Source: Nocardioides zhouii (GTDB lineage Bacteria > Actinomycetota > Actinomycetes > Propionibacteriales > Nocardioidaceae). Taken from it: a stretch of 64,000 nucleotides of DNA. The DNA lies in assembly GCF_004137345.1 (NCBI RefSeq), contig NZ_SDWV01000006.1:168612-232611 (forward strand), written 5' to 3'. Position 1 is the first letter of the stretch; each line of letters begins with the position of its first letter. Under the pieces are notes generated by a model, which saw nothing but the letters and a program-made list of their open reading frames with translations, made no database searches and was not told where the DNA came from. Below are positions 8,297-17,251 of this stretch, in pieces. Made by a program: the position numbers and the translations under genes.

Positions 8297-8874
8297 GCCT
8301 CGCCGACCGCTGGCCGCTCGACGACCGGAGCGACCTGCGCGACGAGCTCCTGGCCGCGTGGGACCGCGACGGCTACCACGACCTGCTCCACCTCAGCGAG
8401 GTCCTCGACCGGCTCGACCTGCTCGCGCAGGAGGGTGCGGCCTTCGACCGGACAGTCGTCGGGCTCGCCGCGTGGTTCCACGACGCGGTCTACGCCGGCG
8501 CGGACGACGACGAGGAGCGCTCCGCCCAGTGGGCCGAGCAGGCGCTCCCACCGGCGTACGCCGACGAGGTCGCCCGACTGGTGCGGATGACCATCCACCA
8601 CCGCCCGGCCGACGACGACGTCGCCGGGTGCGCGCTCAGTGACGCCGACCTCGGCATCCTGGCGGCACCGCGTGATCGTTACGACGCGTACGTCGCCGGC
8701 GTCCGGGCGGACTTCGCCCACGTCGGCGACGACGACTTCCGGGCCGGGCGCGCGATGGTGCTGGCCGACCTCGCGACGAAGCCTTCGCTCTTCCACACCC
8801 CGCAGGCGCGCGCGCTCTGGGAGGCGCCGGCGCGCGCCAACCTCGAGCGCGAGCTGGGTGAGCTCAGGGCCTAG
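8293..8874 (+). CDS. HD-domain metal-dependent hydrolase
   Basis: A 193-residue predicted metal-dependent phosphohydrolase. HD-superfamily residues are visible: the first His in YHDLLHLSEVL, the HD pair in LAAWFHDAVYAG, TIHHRP and the distal Asp in LSDADLGIL. This layout matches a widespread family of uncharacterised proteins often found near nucleotide metabolism genes. Its ATG overlaps the TGA of the MpaB-like gene, so the two form an operon. The TAG stop overlaps the stop of the convergent GntR gene through the shared CTAG at 8871-8874. The substrate cannot be told from sequence. Confidence 0.8.
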   Translation: MSLADRWPLDDRSDLRDELLAAWDRDGYHDLLHLSEVLDRLDLLAQEGAAFDRTVVGLAAWFHDAVYAGADDDEERSAQWAEQALPPAYADEVARLVRMTIHHRPADDDVAGCALSDADLGILAAPRDRYDAYVAGVRADFAHVGDDDFRAGRAMVLADLATKPSLFHTPQARALWEAPARANLERELGELRA

Positions 8875-9593
8875 CGGTCGGCGAGCTGCAGGTAGACCGT
8901 GAAGCGGTCGTGGCGGTAGCACGTGCGCGACACCTCGACAATGCGGCCGTCGGAGACGGCGCGACGCGCGTGGCGCAGCACCGGGTCACCCTCGGCGATC
9001 TCGAGGACGGTCGCCTCCTCCGCGCTAGCGCGGTCGGCGCTGATCGAGTCCTCCACCTCCGTCGGCCGCAGCCCGCGGGCGGCGAGGGCTTCGTAGAGAC
9101 TGGTGGGCGTGCCGTGCTGGAGGAACCCCGGCAGCAGCACCTCGTTGAGGTAGGCGTCCTCGACGCACACGATGGCCTGGTCGGCACGGCGCAGCCGGCG
9201 CCAGTGCAGCACGGGGTCGCCGGGCGAGATGTCGAGCGCGCGGGCCACACCGGGGCCGGCCTGCTCAACGCGCGCCAGCAGCGTCTGGGACTCCGGCAGC
9301 ATGCCCCGGCGGCGGATCTCCTCGGTGAAGGAGGTCAGTCGGCCGGCAGTCTTGGGCGGCTGCGCGACGAACGTGCCACGTCCGGGGATGCGCTCCAGCA
9401 GACCCTCGGCGACGAGCGCGTCGAGCGCCTGTCGTACGGTCATCCGGGCCACGCCGAAACGAGCGACCAGCTCGCGCTCGGACGGTGCCGCGGAACCCGG
9501 CGGTTGGGCCTCGATGAGGCTACGGACGTGCTCACGGACCTGGACATGCTTCAGCGCCCGCTGTCGCGGTACGACGAGGTCCACGTGATCCAT
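8871..9593 (-). CDS. GntR-family regulator, HutC/UTRA subfamily
   Basis: A 240-residue regulator with an N-terminal winged helix (about residues 15-75, containing SERELVARFGVARMTVRQAL and RIPGRGTFVAQPP) and a C-terminal UTRA effector-binding domain that ends in YRHDRFTVYLQL, typical of HutC-type GntR proteins. These bind small metabolites such as sugar phosphates, histidine derivatives or fatty acids. The ATG at 9593 is chosen because a TAGCCT -10 element is 7 nt away; an earlier in-frame start would run into the promoter region of the divergent gene. The intergenic region has a perfect inverted repeat, AAGCCT-N6-AGGCTT at 9652-9669, that could be its operator. The regulated genes are not obvious. 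Confidence 0.9.
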   Translation of the reverse strand: MDHVDLVVPRQRALKHVQVREHVRSLIEAQPPGSAAPSERELVARFGVARMTVRQALDALVAEGLLERIPGRGTFVAQPPKTAGRLTSFTEEIRRRGMLPESQTLLARVEQAGPGVARALDISPGDPVLHWRRLRRADQAIVCVEDAYLNEVLLPGFLQHGTPTSLYEALAARGLRPTEVEDSISADRASAEEATVLEIAEGDPVLRHARRAVSDGRIVEVSRTCYRHDRFTVYLQLADR

Positions 9594-9600
9594 ACTGGTC

Positions 9601-9606
9601 AGGCTA
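9601..9606 (-). promoter_or_regulatory. -10 element of a leaderless promoter for the GntR gene
   Basis: TAGCCT on the minus strand lies 7 nt before the ATG at 9593. Confidence 0.5.
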
Positions 9607-9651
9607 GGACTGGGCTGGACCGGCGTCTGGAAATTGACCAAGTCTGTGGTA

Positions 9652-9669
9652 AAGCCTTGATTCAGGCTT
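9652..9669. promoter_or_regulatory. Inverted repeat, possible GntR operator
   Basis: AAGCCT-TGATTC-AGGCTT is a perfect 6-bp dyad between the divergent GntR and AlkB-like genes. It is upstream of both promoters; which protein binds is not known. Confidence 0.4.
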
Positions 9670-9674
9670 GACGA

Positions 9675-9690
9675 TCGAACGCCTGTTCGA
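9675..9690. promoter_or_regulatory. LexA-binding site (SOS box)
   Basis: TCGAACGCCTGTTCGA is a perfect match to the Gram-positive/actinobacterial SOS box TCGAAC-N4-GTTCGA, and the dyad extends to 8 bp per side (9673-9692). It ends 9 nt before the -10 element at 9700, so LexA bound here would cover the -35 region of the AlkB-like gene. Confidence 0.82.
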
Positions 9691-9699
9691 TCCATCGGT

Positions 9700-9705
9700 T
9701 ATGCT
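9700..9705 (+). promoter_or_regulatory. -10 element of a leaderless promoter for the AlkB-like gene
   Basis: TATGCT lies 6 nt before the GTG at 9712 and just downstream of the SOS box. Confidence 0.6.
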
Positions 9706-9711
9706 GCCCTC

Positions 9712-10323
9712 GTGGACTTCCAGGCGTCCCTCTTCGCCGACGAGACGCCCGCTCCCGCGGACCTCGCGCCGCAGCGTCGCGTGTTGTCGCACGGCGCCTG
9801 GGTGGACGTGCAGCGCGACTGGTTGCGCGACCCCGACGACGTCTTCACCGCACTCGTGGAGCGGGTGCCCTGGCGTGCCGAGCGCCGCGAGATGTACGAC
9901 GCCGTGGTCGACGTACCGCGGCTCGTGCACACCTACCTCGCCGACGACCAGCTGCCGCACCCCGCGCTCGAGCAGGCCCGTGCAGACCTCACTGCGCACT
10001 ACCTCCCCGAGCTCGGCGAGCCGTTCGTGAGCGGCGGCTGCTGCTACTACCGCGACGGCCGCGACTCGGTCGCGTGGCACGGCGACACCATCGGCCGCGG
10101 CCGGGCCGAGGACACGATGGTGGCGATCGTCAGTGTCGGCGATCCGCGCCGGCTGCTGCTCCGCCCGCGCGGCGGCGGCCCGTCGATCGCCCTGACGATG
10201 GGGCACGGCGACCTGGTCGTGATGGGCGGATCGTGCCAGCGCACCTGGGAGCACGCGGTGCCGAAGGTCGCGCACTCCGGTCCGCGGATCTCGGTGCAGT
10301 TTCGCCCGCTCAACGTGTTCTAG
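9712..10323 (+). CDS. AlkB-like 2-oxoglutarate/Fe(II) dioxygenase
   Basis: A 203-residue AlkB-family dioxygenase, which would remove alkyl groups from DNA or RNA bases by oxidation using Fe(II), oxygen and 2-oxoglutarate. The iron site is His123 and Asp125 (AWHGDTIGRG) with a distal His at 181 or 187; Arg192 and Arg198 in PRISVQFRP match the RxNxTxR oxoglutarate-binding motif. The stretch GGCCYYRDGRDSVAWHGD is the usual substrate-lid and HxD region. The GTG start fits a leaderless -10 box. A perfect SOS box covers the -35 region, so the gene should be induced by DNA damage through LexA. It is divergent from a GntR regulator. Confidence 0.9.
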   Translation: MDFQASLFADETPAPADLAPQRRVLSHGAWVDVQRDWLRDPDDVFTALVERVPWRAERREMYDAVVDVPRLVHTYLADDQLPHPALEQARADLTAHYLPELGEPFVSGGCCYYRDGRDSVAWHGDTIGRGRAEDTMVAIVSVGDPRRLLLRPRGGGPSIALTMGHGDLVVMGGSCQRTWEHAVPKVAHSGPRISVQFRPLNVF

Positions 10324-10341
10324 ACGCGACACACTGACGCG

Positions 10342-10662
10342 ATGCCGCCGCAGACCGAGCTCCGCATCGCAGCTCCACGGCCTGCTCATCACCTGGCACT
10401 CGCTGGCTTCGTCGTCCAGGCGCTTGTGTCCCTGGTCGCGTGGTTCGCGGTCGACGACCGACCGGACATGCGCGCGTACTCGAACTCCGACTTCGCGGAG
10501 TGGTTCACCGTCAGTCTCGTCAGCTCGGCGCTGCTAGCGATCCTCGGCGGCGTGGTGCTGCGGCGCTCGCGGGCAGTCGTGGCGGTCGCCGGCGGATGCG
10601 TCCTCGCGGTGACAGCGGCGTGCGTCATGTACGTCGGCTACGTCGGCTTCAACTCCGCGTGA
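10342..10662 (+). CDS. Small membrane protein of unknown function
   Basis: A 106-residue hypothetical protein, 18 nt after the AlkB-like gene. Three hydrophobic segments are visible (about residues 18-37, 57-74 and 78-100), with a polar loop containing DDRPDMRAYSNSDFAEW between the first two. No signal-peptidase site, cysteines of note or known motif. It may be co-transcribed with the AlkB-like gene; a weak CACACT sequence 6 nt before the ATG could also be a -10 box. The strong hairpin at 10671-10722 ends the unit. Function unknown. Confidence 0.6.
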   Translation: MPPQTELRIAAPRPAHHLALAGFVVQALVSLVAWFAVDDRPDMRAYSNSDFAEWFTVSLVSSALLAILGGVVLRRSRAVVAVAGGCVLAVTAACVMYVGYVGFNSA

Positions 10663-10670
10663 CCGAGCGC

Positions 10671-10722
10671 TACCTGACAGTCGTGTCGCGCGCCCCACCG
10701 ATCACGACACGACTGTCCGGTA
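10671..10722. terminator. Bidirectional hairpin terminator
   Basis: A 13-bp perfect stem (GACAGTCGTGTCG at 10676-10688 with CGACACGACTGTC at 10705-10717) is extended by TACC/GGTA across one mismatch, with a 16-nt loop. It lies between the ends of two convergent genes. No U-tract. Confidence 0.7.
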
Positions 10723-10724
10723 GG

Positions 10725-11393
10725 TCACCGCTTCAGCAGTCGTCGCAGGACGGCGAGGCCGATCAGGGCACCGAGAGCCTGCTTCCAGTAGGACTTCAGG
10801 ATCACCGGCAGGACCGCGCTCCCGAGGTCGAGCGCCTCGACGGGCGGAGGTGGAGGCTTCGGTGCGGCCCTCGGCGGCGGCGGGGTTGCCGCCGTCGTCT
10901 CCCCGGCCGACGCCAGAGGCGCGGCTGCCTCGACCACCGGCTCCGGCTCGGGCGCGGTGAGCCGCTGCTCGAGGCACGCCACGAACTGGCCGAGCAGCTT
11001 GTCCGAGACGTCCTGCATGACGCCGCGGCCGAACTGCGCGGGCTTGCCGGTGATGGCCAGGTCCGTCGTGACCGAGACGTCGGTCGAGCCGTCGACGTCG
11101 GTCATCTGGACGACGACGTTGGCGCCCGCCGTCCCGTTGCCGCGCTTGTCCTTGCCCTTGGCGTCGACGACGAAGCGGTGGGCCGCCTCGTCCTTCTCCA
11201 CGAACGTGCCGGAGCCGTTGTACTGCAGCGCGATCGGACCGAGCTTGACCTTCACCGACCCGCTGAACGACGACTCGTCGGCCTCGGTGACCTGCGCGCC
11301 GGGGAAGCACTCGGCCACCGACGCGATGTCGTTGAAGTGGGCCCAGGTCTCCTCGACGCCGATGGGGACGGTGAACTGGTGGCTCAGCTCCAC
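10725..11393 (-). CDS. CoxG-like SRPBCC-domain protein
   Basis: A 222-residue protein of the CoxG family: an N-terminal SRPBCC lipid/ligand-binding fold (residues 1-145, opening MELSHQFTVPIGVEETWAHF), a Pro/Ala-rich linker, then a C-terminal hydrophobic helix (VLPVILKSYWKQALGALIGL) ending in basic RRLLKR. CoxG is thought to anchor the molybdenum hydroxylase to the membrane and, in mycobacterial CO dehydrogenase, to deliver quinone. The GTG start has GGGAG 6 nt upstream and overlaps the TAG of the FAD-subunit gene (TAGTG), so it is the last gene of the operon. The tail anchor fits a peripheral membrane role. Confidence 0.85.
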   Translation of the reverse strand: MELSHQFTVPIGVEETWAHFNDIASVAECFPGAQVTEADESSFSGSVKVKLGPIALQYNGSGTFVEKDEAAHRFVVDAKGKDKRGNGTAGANVVVQMTDVDGSTDVSVTTDLAITGKPAQFGRGVMQDVSDKLLGQFVACLEQRLTAPEPEPVVEAAAPLASAGETTAATPPPPRAAPKPPPPPVEALDLGSAVLPVILKSYWKQALGALIGLAVLRRLLKR

Positions 11394-12238
11394 TACGCTC
11401 CCGCCGCCTTGAGCACCGCGCGCGCAGTCAGCACGCGGGCGAGGTGCTGGCGGTAGTCGGCAGCGCCGTTGAGGTCCGACGGCGGGTTGGTGCCCTCGGC
11501 AGCGAGCTCCGCCGCCTCGCGTACGCCCTCCTCGGTCGCGGTCGCGCCGGCCAGGGCGGCCTCCGTGGCGCTCGCGCGCAGCGGGGTCGAGCCCATGTTG
11601 GTCAGGCCCACACGCGCCTCGTCGATGGAGCCCTTGACCGTCGCGGCCACGGCCACGATCGGCCACTGGTGGGCGACGCGCACGAACTTCTCGTAGTGCG
11701 CGCCCCAGCCGGTGTGCTTGGGGATGCGCACCTCGGTGAGGATCTCGTCCTCGCCGATCGCGGTCTCGAAGAGGTCGACGAAGAAGTCCGCGGCCTCGAC
11801 GGTCCGGCTGCCACCGGGACCCTGAATGACGAACTGCGCACCGAGCGCGAGTGCCGGCGCTCCGAGGTCGCCCGCCGGGTCGGCGTGCGCCAGCGCACCG
11901 CCGAAGGTGCCGCGGTGCCGGATCTGTGCGTCGGCCACCTCGGCGGCCGCCTTGGAGAGCAGCAGGGCGTGCTCGTGGACGAGCGCGTGGTCGCGTACGT
12001 CGTGGTGCGTGGTCATCGCGCCGATGACGATGGCGTCACCGTCGTCGCGGATCCCCCGCAGCGAGCTGATCCCGCCCAGGTCGATGACGACCTCGGGGGC
12101 GTTGAGCCGCATCCGCAGGACCGGCAGCAGGCTCTGCCCACCGGCCAGGATCTTGGCCTCGTCACCGTGCTCACCGAGCGCGGCCAGCGCCTCCTCGACC
12201 GAGGTCGGTGCGAGGTAGTCGAACTTCACCGGGATCAC
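11393..12238 (-). CDS. Molybdenum hydroxylase medium subunit, FAD-binding (CoxM family)
   Basis: A 281-residue FAD subunit of a xanthine-oxidase-family molybdenum hydroxylase; it takes electrons from the 2Fe-2S subunit. The FAD pyrophosphate-binding loop is seen as AKILAGGQSLLPVLRMRL near residue 30, and the second flavin motif as IRHRGTFGGALAHADPAGDL near residue 105. Length is normal for CoxM. The start overlaps the stop of the large-subunit gene (ATGA), and the stop overlaps the CoxG start, so order is small, large, medium, CoxG on one transcript. This S-L-M order differs from the M-S-L order of classical form I CO dehydrogenase. Confidence 0.92.
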   Translation of the reverse strand: MIPVKFDYLAPTSVEEALAALGEHGDEAKILAGGQSLLPVLRMRLNAPEVVIDLGGISSLRGIRDDGDAIVIGAMTTHHDVRDHALVHEHALLLSKAAAEVADAQIRHRGTFGGALAHADPAGDLGAPALALGAQFVIQGPGGSRTVEAADFFVDLFETAIGEDEILTEVRIPKHTGWGAHYEKFVRVAHQWPIVAVAATVKGSIDEARVGLTNMGSTPLRASATEAALAGATATEEGVREAAELAAEGTNPPSDLNGAADYRQHLARVLTARAVLKAAGA

Positions 12239-14723
12239 TGGCCTGCTCCATCCTGGTCGAGGGCACCTTCATGACTCTGCTGGTTTGCTTCGCCTTCGGC
12301 GAAGTGGGGCATCGCGTCCGGGGGTGTCTCGGTCGCACCGCCCGCCTTCGAGCCCTGGATGGCCCGCCACACGCGCTCCGGCGTGCACGGCATCTGGATG
12401 TCGTTGATGCCGAGGTGGCGGATGGCGTCGACGACCGCGTTGACGACCGCGGGCGTGGACGCGATGGTGCCGGCCTCGCCGACGCCCTTGGTGCCGAGCG
12501 TGTTGGTGGTGCAGACGCTCGGCTCGTCGGTGTGGACCACGTCGAAGGAGATCGTGTCGGCCGACGTCGGCAGGAGGTAGTCCACGAACGAGCCGCTGAC
12601 CAGCGTGCCCGCGTCGTCGTGCACGGCCTCCTCCCAGAGCGCCTGCGCGATGCCCTGCACCAGGCCGCCGTGCACCTGGCCGGCCACGATCAGCGGGTTG
12701 ATGATGACCCCGATGTCGTCGCAGCAGGTGTACTTCCGCATCTTCACCGCGCCGGTCTCGGTGTCGACCTCCATGGCGCACAGGTGCGTGCCGTGGGGGT
12801 AGTTGAAGTTCACCGGGTCGTACGTCGCGTCGGCGTCGAGGCTGGGCTCCATGTCCTCCGGGTAGTTGTGCGCCGCGAAGGCCGCCGTGGCGAGCTCCTG
12901 GATGGCGACGCCCTGGTCCGTGCCGGCGACCGTGAACCGCCCGCCCTTGTACTCGAGGTCGTCCTCGCTGGCCTCCAGCAGGTGGGCCGCGAGGTGCTTG
13001 GCCTTGTCGATCACCTTGTCGACCGCGCGGACGAGTGCCTCGCCGCCGACCACCAGGGAGCGCGAGCCGTAGGTGTCGAGGCCCTTGTGCGCGATCTGGG
13101 TGTCGCCGTGCAGCACCTCGACGTCCTCGAACGGGACGCCGAGCCGGTCGGCGACGATCTGGCTGAACGCCGTCTCGTGGCCCTGGCCGTGGGCACTGGC
13201 CCCGGTGACGATCTCGACCTTGCCCGTGGCCAGCATCCGCACGCTCGCGTGCTCCCAGCCACCGGCGCCGTAGTCGAGGCTGCCGAGCACCCGGCTCGGG
13301 GCCAGGCCGCACATCTCGGTGAAGGTCGAGACGCCGATGCCCAGCTGGACGCGGTCGCCGCGGTCGCGGCGCTCCTTCTGCTCGGCGCGCAGCGCGTCGT
13401 AGCCGAAGGACTCCCGGGCCTTGGCGGTCGCGGCCTCGTAGTTGCCGGTGTCGTACTCCAGCCCGGCCACGGTCGTGAAGGGGAACTCCTCGTGCGTGAT
13501 CCAGTTGCGCTCGCGGATCTCGAGCGGGTCCACCCCGACCTCGGCGGCGAGCTCGTCCATCAGCCGCTCGATGGCGTACGTCGCCTCCGGCCGCCCGGCG
13601 CCGCGGTAGGCGTCGGTGAACGTCGTGTTGGTGAGCACCGTCTGGCACTCGAAGCGGTAGGACGGGAACTTGTAGATCGCGTTGAACATGAACGCGCCGA
13701 GCACCGGGACACCGCCACCGACAACGGCGATGTAGGCGCCGAGGTCGGCGTCGAGGTGCACCTTCAGACCGGTGACCTTGCCGTCCTTGTCCGCGGCCAG
13801 CGTGAGCGTCTGGACCTGGTCGCGACCGTGGTGGGCCGCCATCAGGCTCTCGCTGCGGGTCTCGGTGTACTTGACCGGCTTCGAGAGGCGCCGGGCCACG
13901 GCCCACGCGATCCACTCCTCCGGGGTGGTCTGCAGCTTGCCGCCGAAACCACCACCCACATCGGGGGCGATGACCCGGATCTTCGACTCGGGCACGCCGG
14001 TGGTGGCCGCGAGGGCGAACCGGAGGATGTGCGGGATCTGGGTGGCCGACCACATGGTGATCTGCTCGCCCGTCGGGTCGACCACGACACTGCGGGGCTC
14101 CATGAACGCCGGAATGAGGCGCTGCTGGCGGTACTCGCGCTCGATGACGATGCCGTCGGTGCGGGCCGTCTCGATGGCCGCCTCGACGTCCGAGCCGGTG
14201 CCGACCTCGTTCGAGTCGAAGACCCAGAGCGCGGACTTGTTGGTGCCGAGGTCGGGGTGGGCGAGCACCTCGTCCTTGAGCGCGTTCTTGATGCCGATGA
14301 CGGCCGGCAGCTCGTCGTACTCGACGTCGACCAGCTCGGCGGCGTCGCGCGCCTCGGCTGCACTGCGGGCGACCACGACGGCGACAATCTCACCGGCGAA
14401 GGCGACCCGGTCCGCGGGCATCGGCGAGTGGTTGGGGGTCTTCTGGTCCGGCGTGATGGGCCAGGCGTTGATGCAGACGCCGAGCTCGGCACCGAAGTCC
14501 TTGCCCGACAGCACTGCCACGACGTTGGGCGAGGCCTTGGCCGCTTCGACGTCCACCGAGGTGATGGACGCGTGGGCGAAGGGGCTGCGCACCATCGCCA
14601 GGTGGAGCATCCCCGGCAGGGTGATGTTGTCGGTCCAGCGCGTACGACCGGTGATGAGGCGCTGGTCCTCCTTGCGGCGGCGGTCCTTGCCGATCTCGGC
14701 CGCGGGACGGTCCTGGGTGGCGG

Positions 14724-14727
<4 letters not shown>
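12235..14727 (-). CDS. Molybdenum hydroxylase large subunit, form II CoxL type
   Basis: An 830-residue catalytic subunit carrying the molybdopterin cofactor. The active-site loop near residues 373-379 reads AYRGAGR, the form II signature; true aerobic CO dehydrogenase (form I) has AYxCSFR with a Cys that binds copper. The catalytic Glu is in GTKGVGEAG near residue 748. Other family motifs include GGGFGGKLQ and [13 protein letters not shown]. The enzyme should therefore hydroxylate an organic substrate (aldehyde, N-heterocycle or similar) rather than oxidise CO efficiently; the actual substrate is unknown. Coupled by 4-nt overlaps to both neighbours. Confidence 0.93.
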
Positions 14728-15197
<470 letters not shown>

Positions 15198-15210
15198 CAG
15201 GCCACTCCAG

Positions 15211-15226
15211 TGTGAGGCGGGTCACG
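15211..15226. promoter_or_regulatory. CRP/GlxR-like binding site upstream of the molybdenum hydroxylase operon
   Basis: TGTGA-GGCGGG-TCACG matches the CRP-family consensus TGTGA-N6-TCACA in nine of ten half-site bases. It begins 13 nt before the coxS-like start codon, next to the ribosome site, in the 41-nt gap after the lipoprotein gene. At this position a bound regulator would more likely repress than activate. Confidence 0.5.
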
Positions 15227-15238
15227 TTGGTCCCGAAC

Positions 15239-15949
15239 CTAGGCCGACCCGGTTGGCGAAAGGTTGGAGGGCGGACGGACCGGCACCTCGATCCCGGCGG
15301 TGACCCGGTCGTAGACGAGCTTGGTCACCCGCCGGATGAAGGCGGGGTCGTCGCGGCCGGTCATCGTGACGAAGACGACGACCGCCATCCCCCGCGTGTT
15401 GAAGACGCCCACGCGGGCCAGCCGCCGCTCGTCGGGCGTCTGCCACTCGAGGGCGTACGGCGACTCGAGGACCTGGCCGTCGCGGCGCGGGCGGCCCGGA
15501 GTGATCACGAGGTCGCGGCCGCCGAGCTCGCGGATCCTTCGGGTCTGGATCCGCAGGACGGCGCGGGGCGGGAGCACCATGGTGGCCTCCCCGAGCGGCG
15601 CCACCAGCTCGACGTGCGCCTCGGAGTCTTCCTCGACGTAGTCGTACCACCAGTTGAGGAAGTCGGTGCCGTCCTGCCCGGTGACGGTCTCCCGCGCCGA
15701 GGGCATGACCGCCTCGGGGAAGACGAAGGTGGCGCCGGAGTCCGGGTCGGTCAACCGGCCCCATGCACCCGGTGTCCCCTCCGCCGAGTCGTCCAACTCG
15801 GGGGTGGGTGACTCCTCCGCCGAGGGTGACTCCCGGTCCCGGGTCGACTCCGCGTCGGGTTCGCGCAACTCCAGGCCGCAGCCCGCGAGGAGCACGCCGA
15901 CCATCGCGGTCGAGAGCGCGCTCGACCACCGTCCGAGAGGTCTGCCCAC
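15239..15949 (-). CDS. Putative lipoprotein of unknown function
   Basis: A 236-residue secreted lipoprotein. The N-terminus has a short basic region, a hydrophobic segment and the lipobox LLAGC, then an acidic low-complexity linker (residues 27-60, rich in Glu, Ser and Pro) and a globular domain with WGRLTDPDSGATFVFP. No catalytic motif recognised. The GTG start is 1 nt after the TGA of the regulator gene, so the two are co-translated. It lies between the regulator and the molybdenum hydroxylase operon, but a functional tie is only positional. Confidence 0.75.
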   Translation of the reverse strand: MGRPLGRWSSALSTAMVGVLLAGCGLELREPDAESTRDRESPSAEESPTPELDDSAEGTPGAWGRLTDPDSGATFVFPEAVMPSARETVTGQDGTDFLNWWYDYVEEDSEAHVELVAPLGEATMVLPPRAVLRIQTRRIRELGGRDLVITPGRPRRDGQVLESPYALEWQTPDERRLARVGVFNTRGMAVVVFVTMTGRDDPAFIRRVTKLVYDRVTAGIEVPVRPPSNLSPTGSA

Positions 15950-15950
15950 G

Positions 15951-17180
15951 TCAACCCCGGCCCGCGGCCAGCTTTCCCTTGAGCAGCGGGGCCACCGGAT
16001 GGAGCACCGGCAACGAGGCCAGGCACGCCTCCACCACCGCGGTGTCGTACGGCGCGAGGTCGCTGTAGCGGAGCACCGCGTCGGGGTCGGGGTGCGCCAG
16101 CAGCGCCTCCCGCACGCTGACAGCGAGGTAATCGCCCATCTGGACCAGCGCCGGCGACTCCGTGCCGGGCAGCAGGTCGCCGCCGTAGGCCCGCACCGCA
16201 GCGCGTACGTCGCCGCGACGCAGCAGCCGCTGCACCTCCTCGACGTCGGTGGCGACGGGCATGGTCAACCGGTAGGGCCGCGAGGACAGCTGACCGGCGA
16301 GCGCCGCGCGCAGGTGGGACACCTCGGCCTTGAGGGTTGACGTGGTGACCGTCGAGTCGCCGTAGAGCAAGGAGTGCAGGTGCTCGACCGACAGGCCGGT
16401 GGGGTGCATCGCGAGCAGGGCGAGGATCTCGGTCTGGCGGCGGTTGAGCAGCAGCCGCTGGCCGTCGAGCCACACCTCCGCAGTGCCGAGCAGCGTGAGG
16501 GTGAGGCCGGGCACGGCGGGTGCGGCGGCCCCGAGAGGCGTCGTACGCCGGTCGGCGGGCAGCGCGCCCTCGATGAGCCGCGCCATCACCCGCGCGGTCG
16601 CCAGGCCGATCGGGTGGGTGCGGTCCCAGGTGGTCGAGAGGTCGATGACGCCGAGCGGCCGTCCGGTGACCGGGTCGAAGACCGGGGCCGCCCAGCACAC
16701 CCAGTTGTGCACGACCTCGGCGTAGTGCTCCGCGCTGAACACCATCGATGGCGCGCCGGTCCGGCCCGCGATCGCGAGGGCGTTGGTGCCGACGCTCGCC
16801 TCGTCCCAGCGACCGCCGGGCACGAAGTTGACCGTCTCGGCCTTGCGGCGCATCACCCGGCCGCCGTAGGTCCAGAGGATGCGGGTCTGCTCATCCGTGA
16901 TCGCGATGACCAGGTCGCCGTCCTCGGCCGTACGGCGCAGCTCGTCCTGCACCCGCGAGACGGCGGTCTGCAGGGGCGAGTGGTTCCAGAACTCGGCAGT
17001 GTCGCCCTCGTCGTCGAGCGGGGCGTGCGTCACGGCCGGGGAGACCACGCCGGACAGCTGCCAGCTGCTGCGGATCTCGGGGCGGACCGCCTCGGCCTCC
17101 TCGTCGCCCTCGGCGACGAACTGGGTCCACGCGCGGACGGCTTGCACGCGGCGTGCGTGCAGGTCATCACTGGTGGTCAT
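15951..17180 (-). CDS. GAF-domain transcriptional regulator with C-terminal winged helix
   Basis: A 409-residue regulator. The N-terminal half resembles the sensor part of AcoR-like proteins: a helical region (VRPEIRSSWQLSG) then a GAF domain (ILWTYGGRVMRRKAETVNFV, WDEASVGTNALAIA, DPVTGRPLGVIDLSTTWD). The AAA sigma-54 module is absent; instead a C-terminal region (LLGTAEVWLDGQRLLLNRRQ, TEILALLAMHPTGLSVEHL) forms a winged-helix DNA-binding domain. This architecture is common in actinobacteria beside aldehyde or alcohol oxidation genes. It precedes the lipoprotein gene by 1 nt and lies next to the molybdenum hydroxylase operon on the same strand, so it is a candidate regulator of it. Confidence 0.82.
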   Translation of the reverse strand: MTTSDDLHARRVQAVRAWTQFVAEGDEEAEAVRPEIRSSWQLSGVVSPAVTHAPLDDEGDTAEFWNHSPLQTAVSRVQDELRRTAEDGDLVIAITDEQTRILWTYGGRVMRRKAETVNFVPGGRWDEASVGTNALAIAGRTGAPSMVFSAEHYAEVVHNWVCWAAPVFDPVTGRPLGVIDLSTTWDRTHPIGLATARVMARLIEGALPADRRTTPLGAAAPAVPGLTLTLLGTAEVWLDGQRLLLNRRQTEILALLAMHPTGLSVEHLHSLLYGDSTVTTSTLKAEVSHLRAALAGQLSSRPYRLTMPVATDVEEVQRLLRRGDVRAAVRAYGGDLLPGTESPALVQMGDYLAVSVREALLAHPDPDAVLRYSDLAPYDTAVVEACLASLPVLHPVAPLLKGKLAAGRG

Positions 17181-17251
17181 GGCGGCTCCCGACGGGTCGC
17201 GGCCGACAGTAGCCCGAGTGTGACGCTCGCAACAGGGCGAGGTGGACCGGT

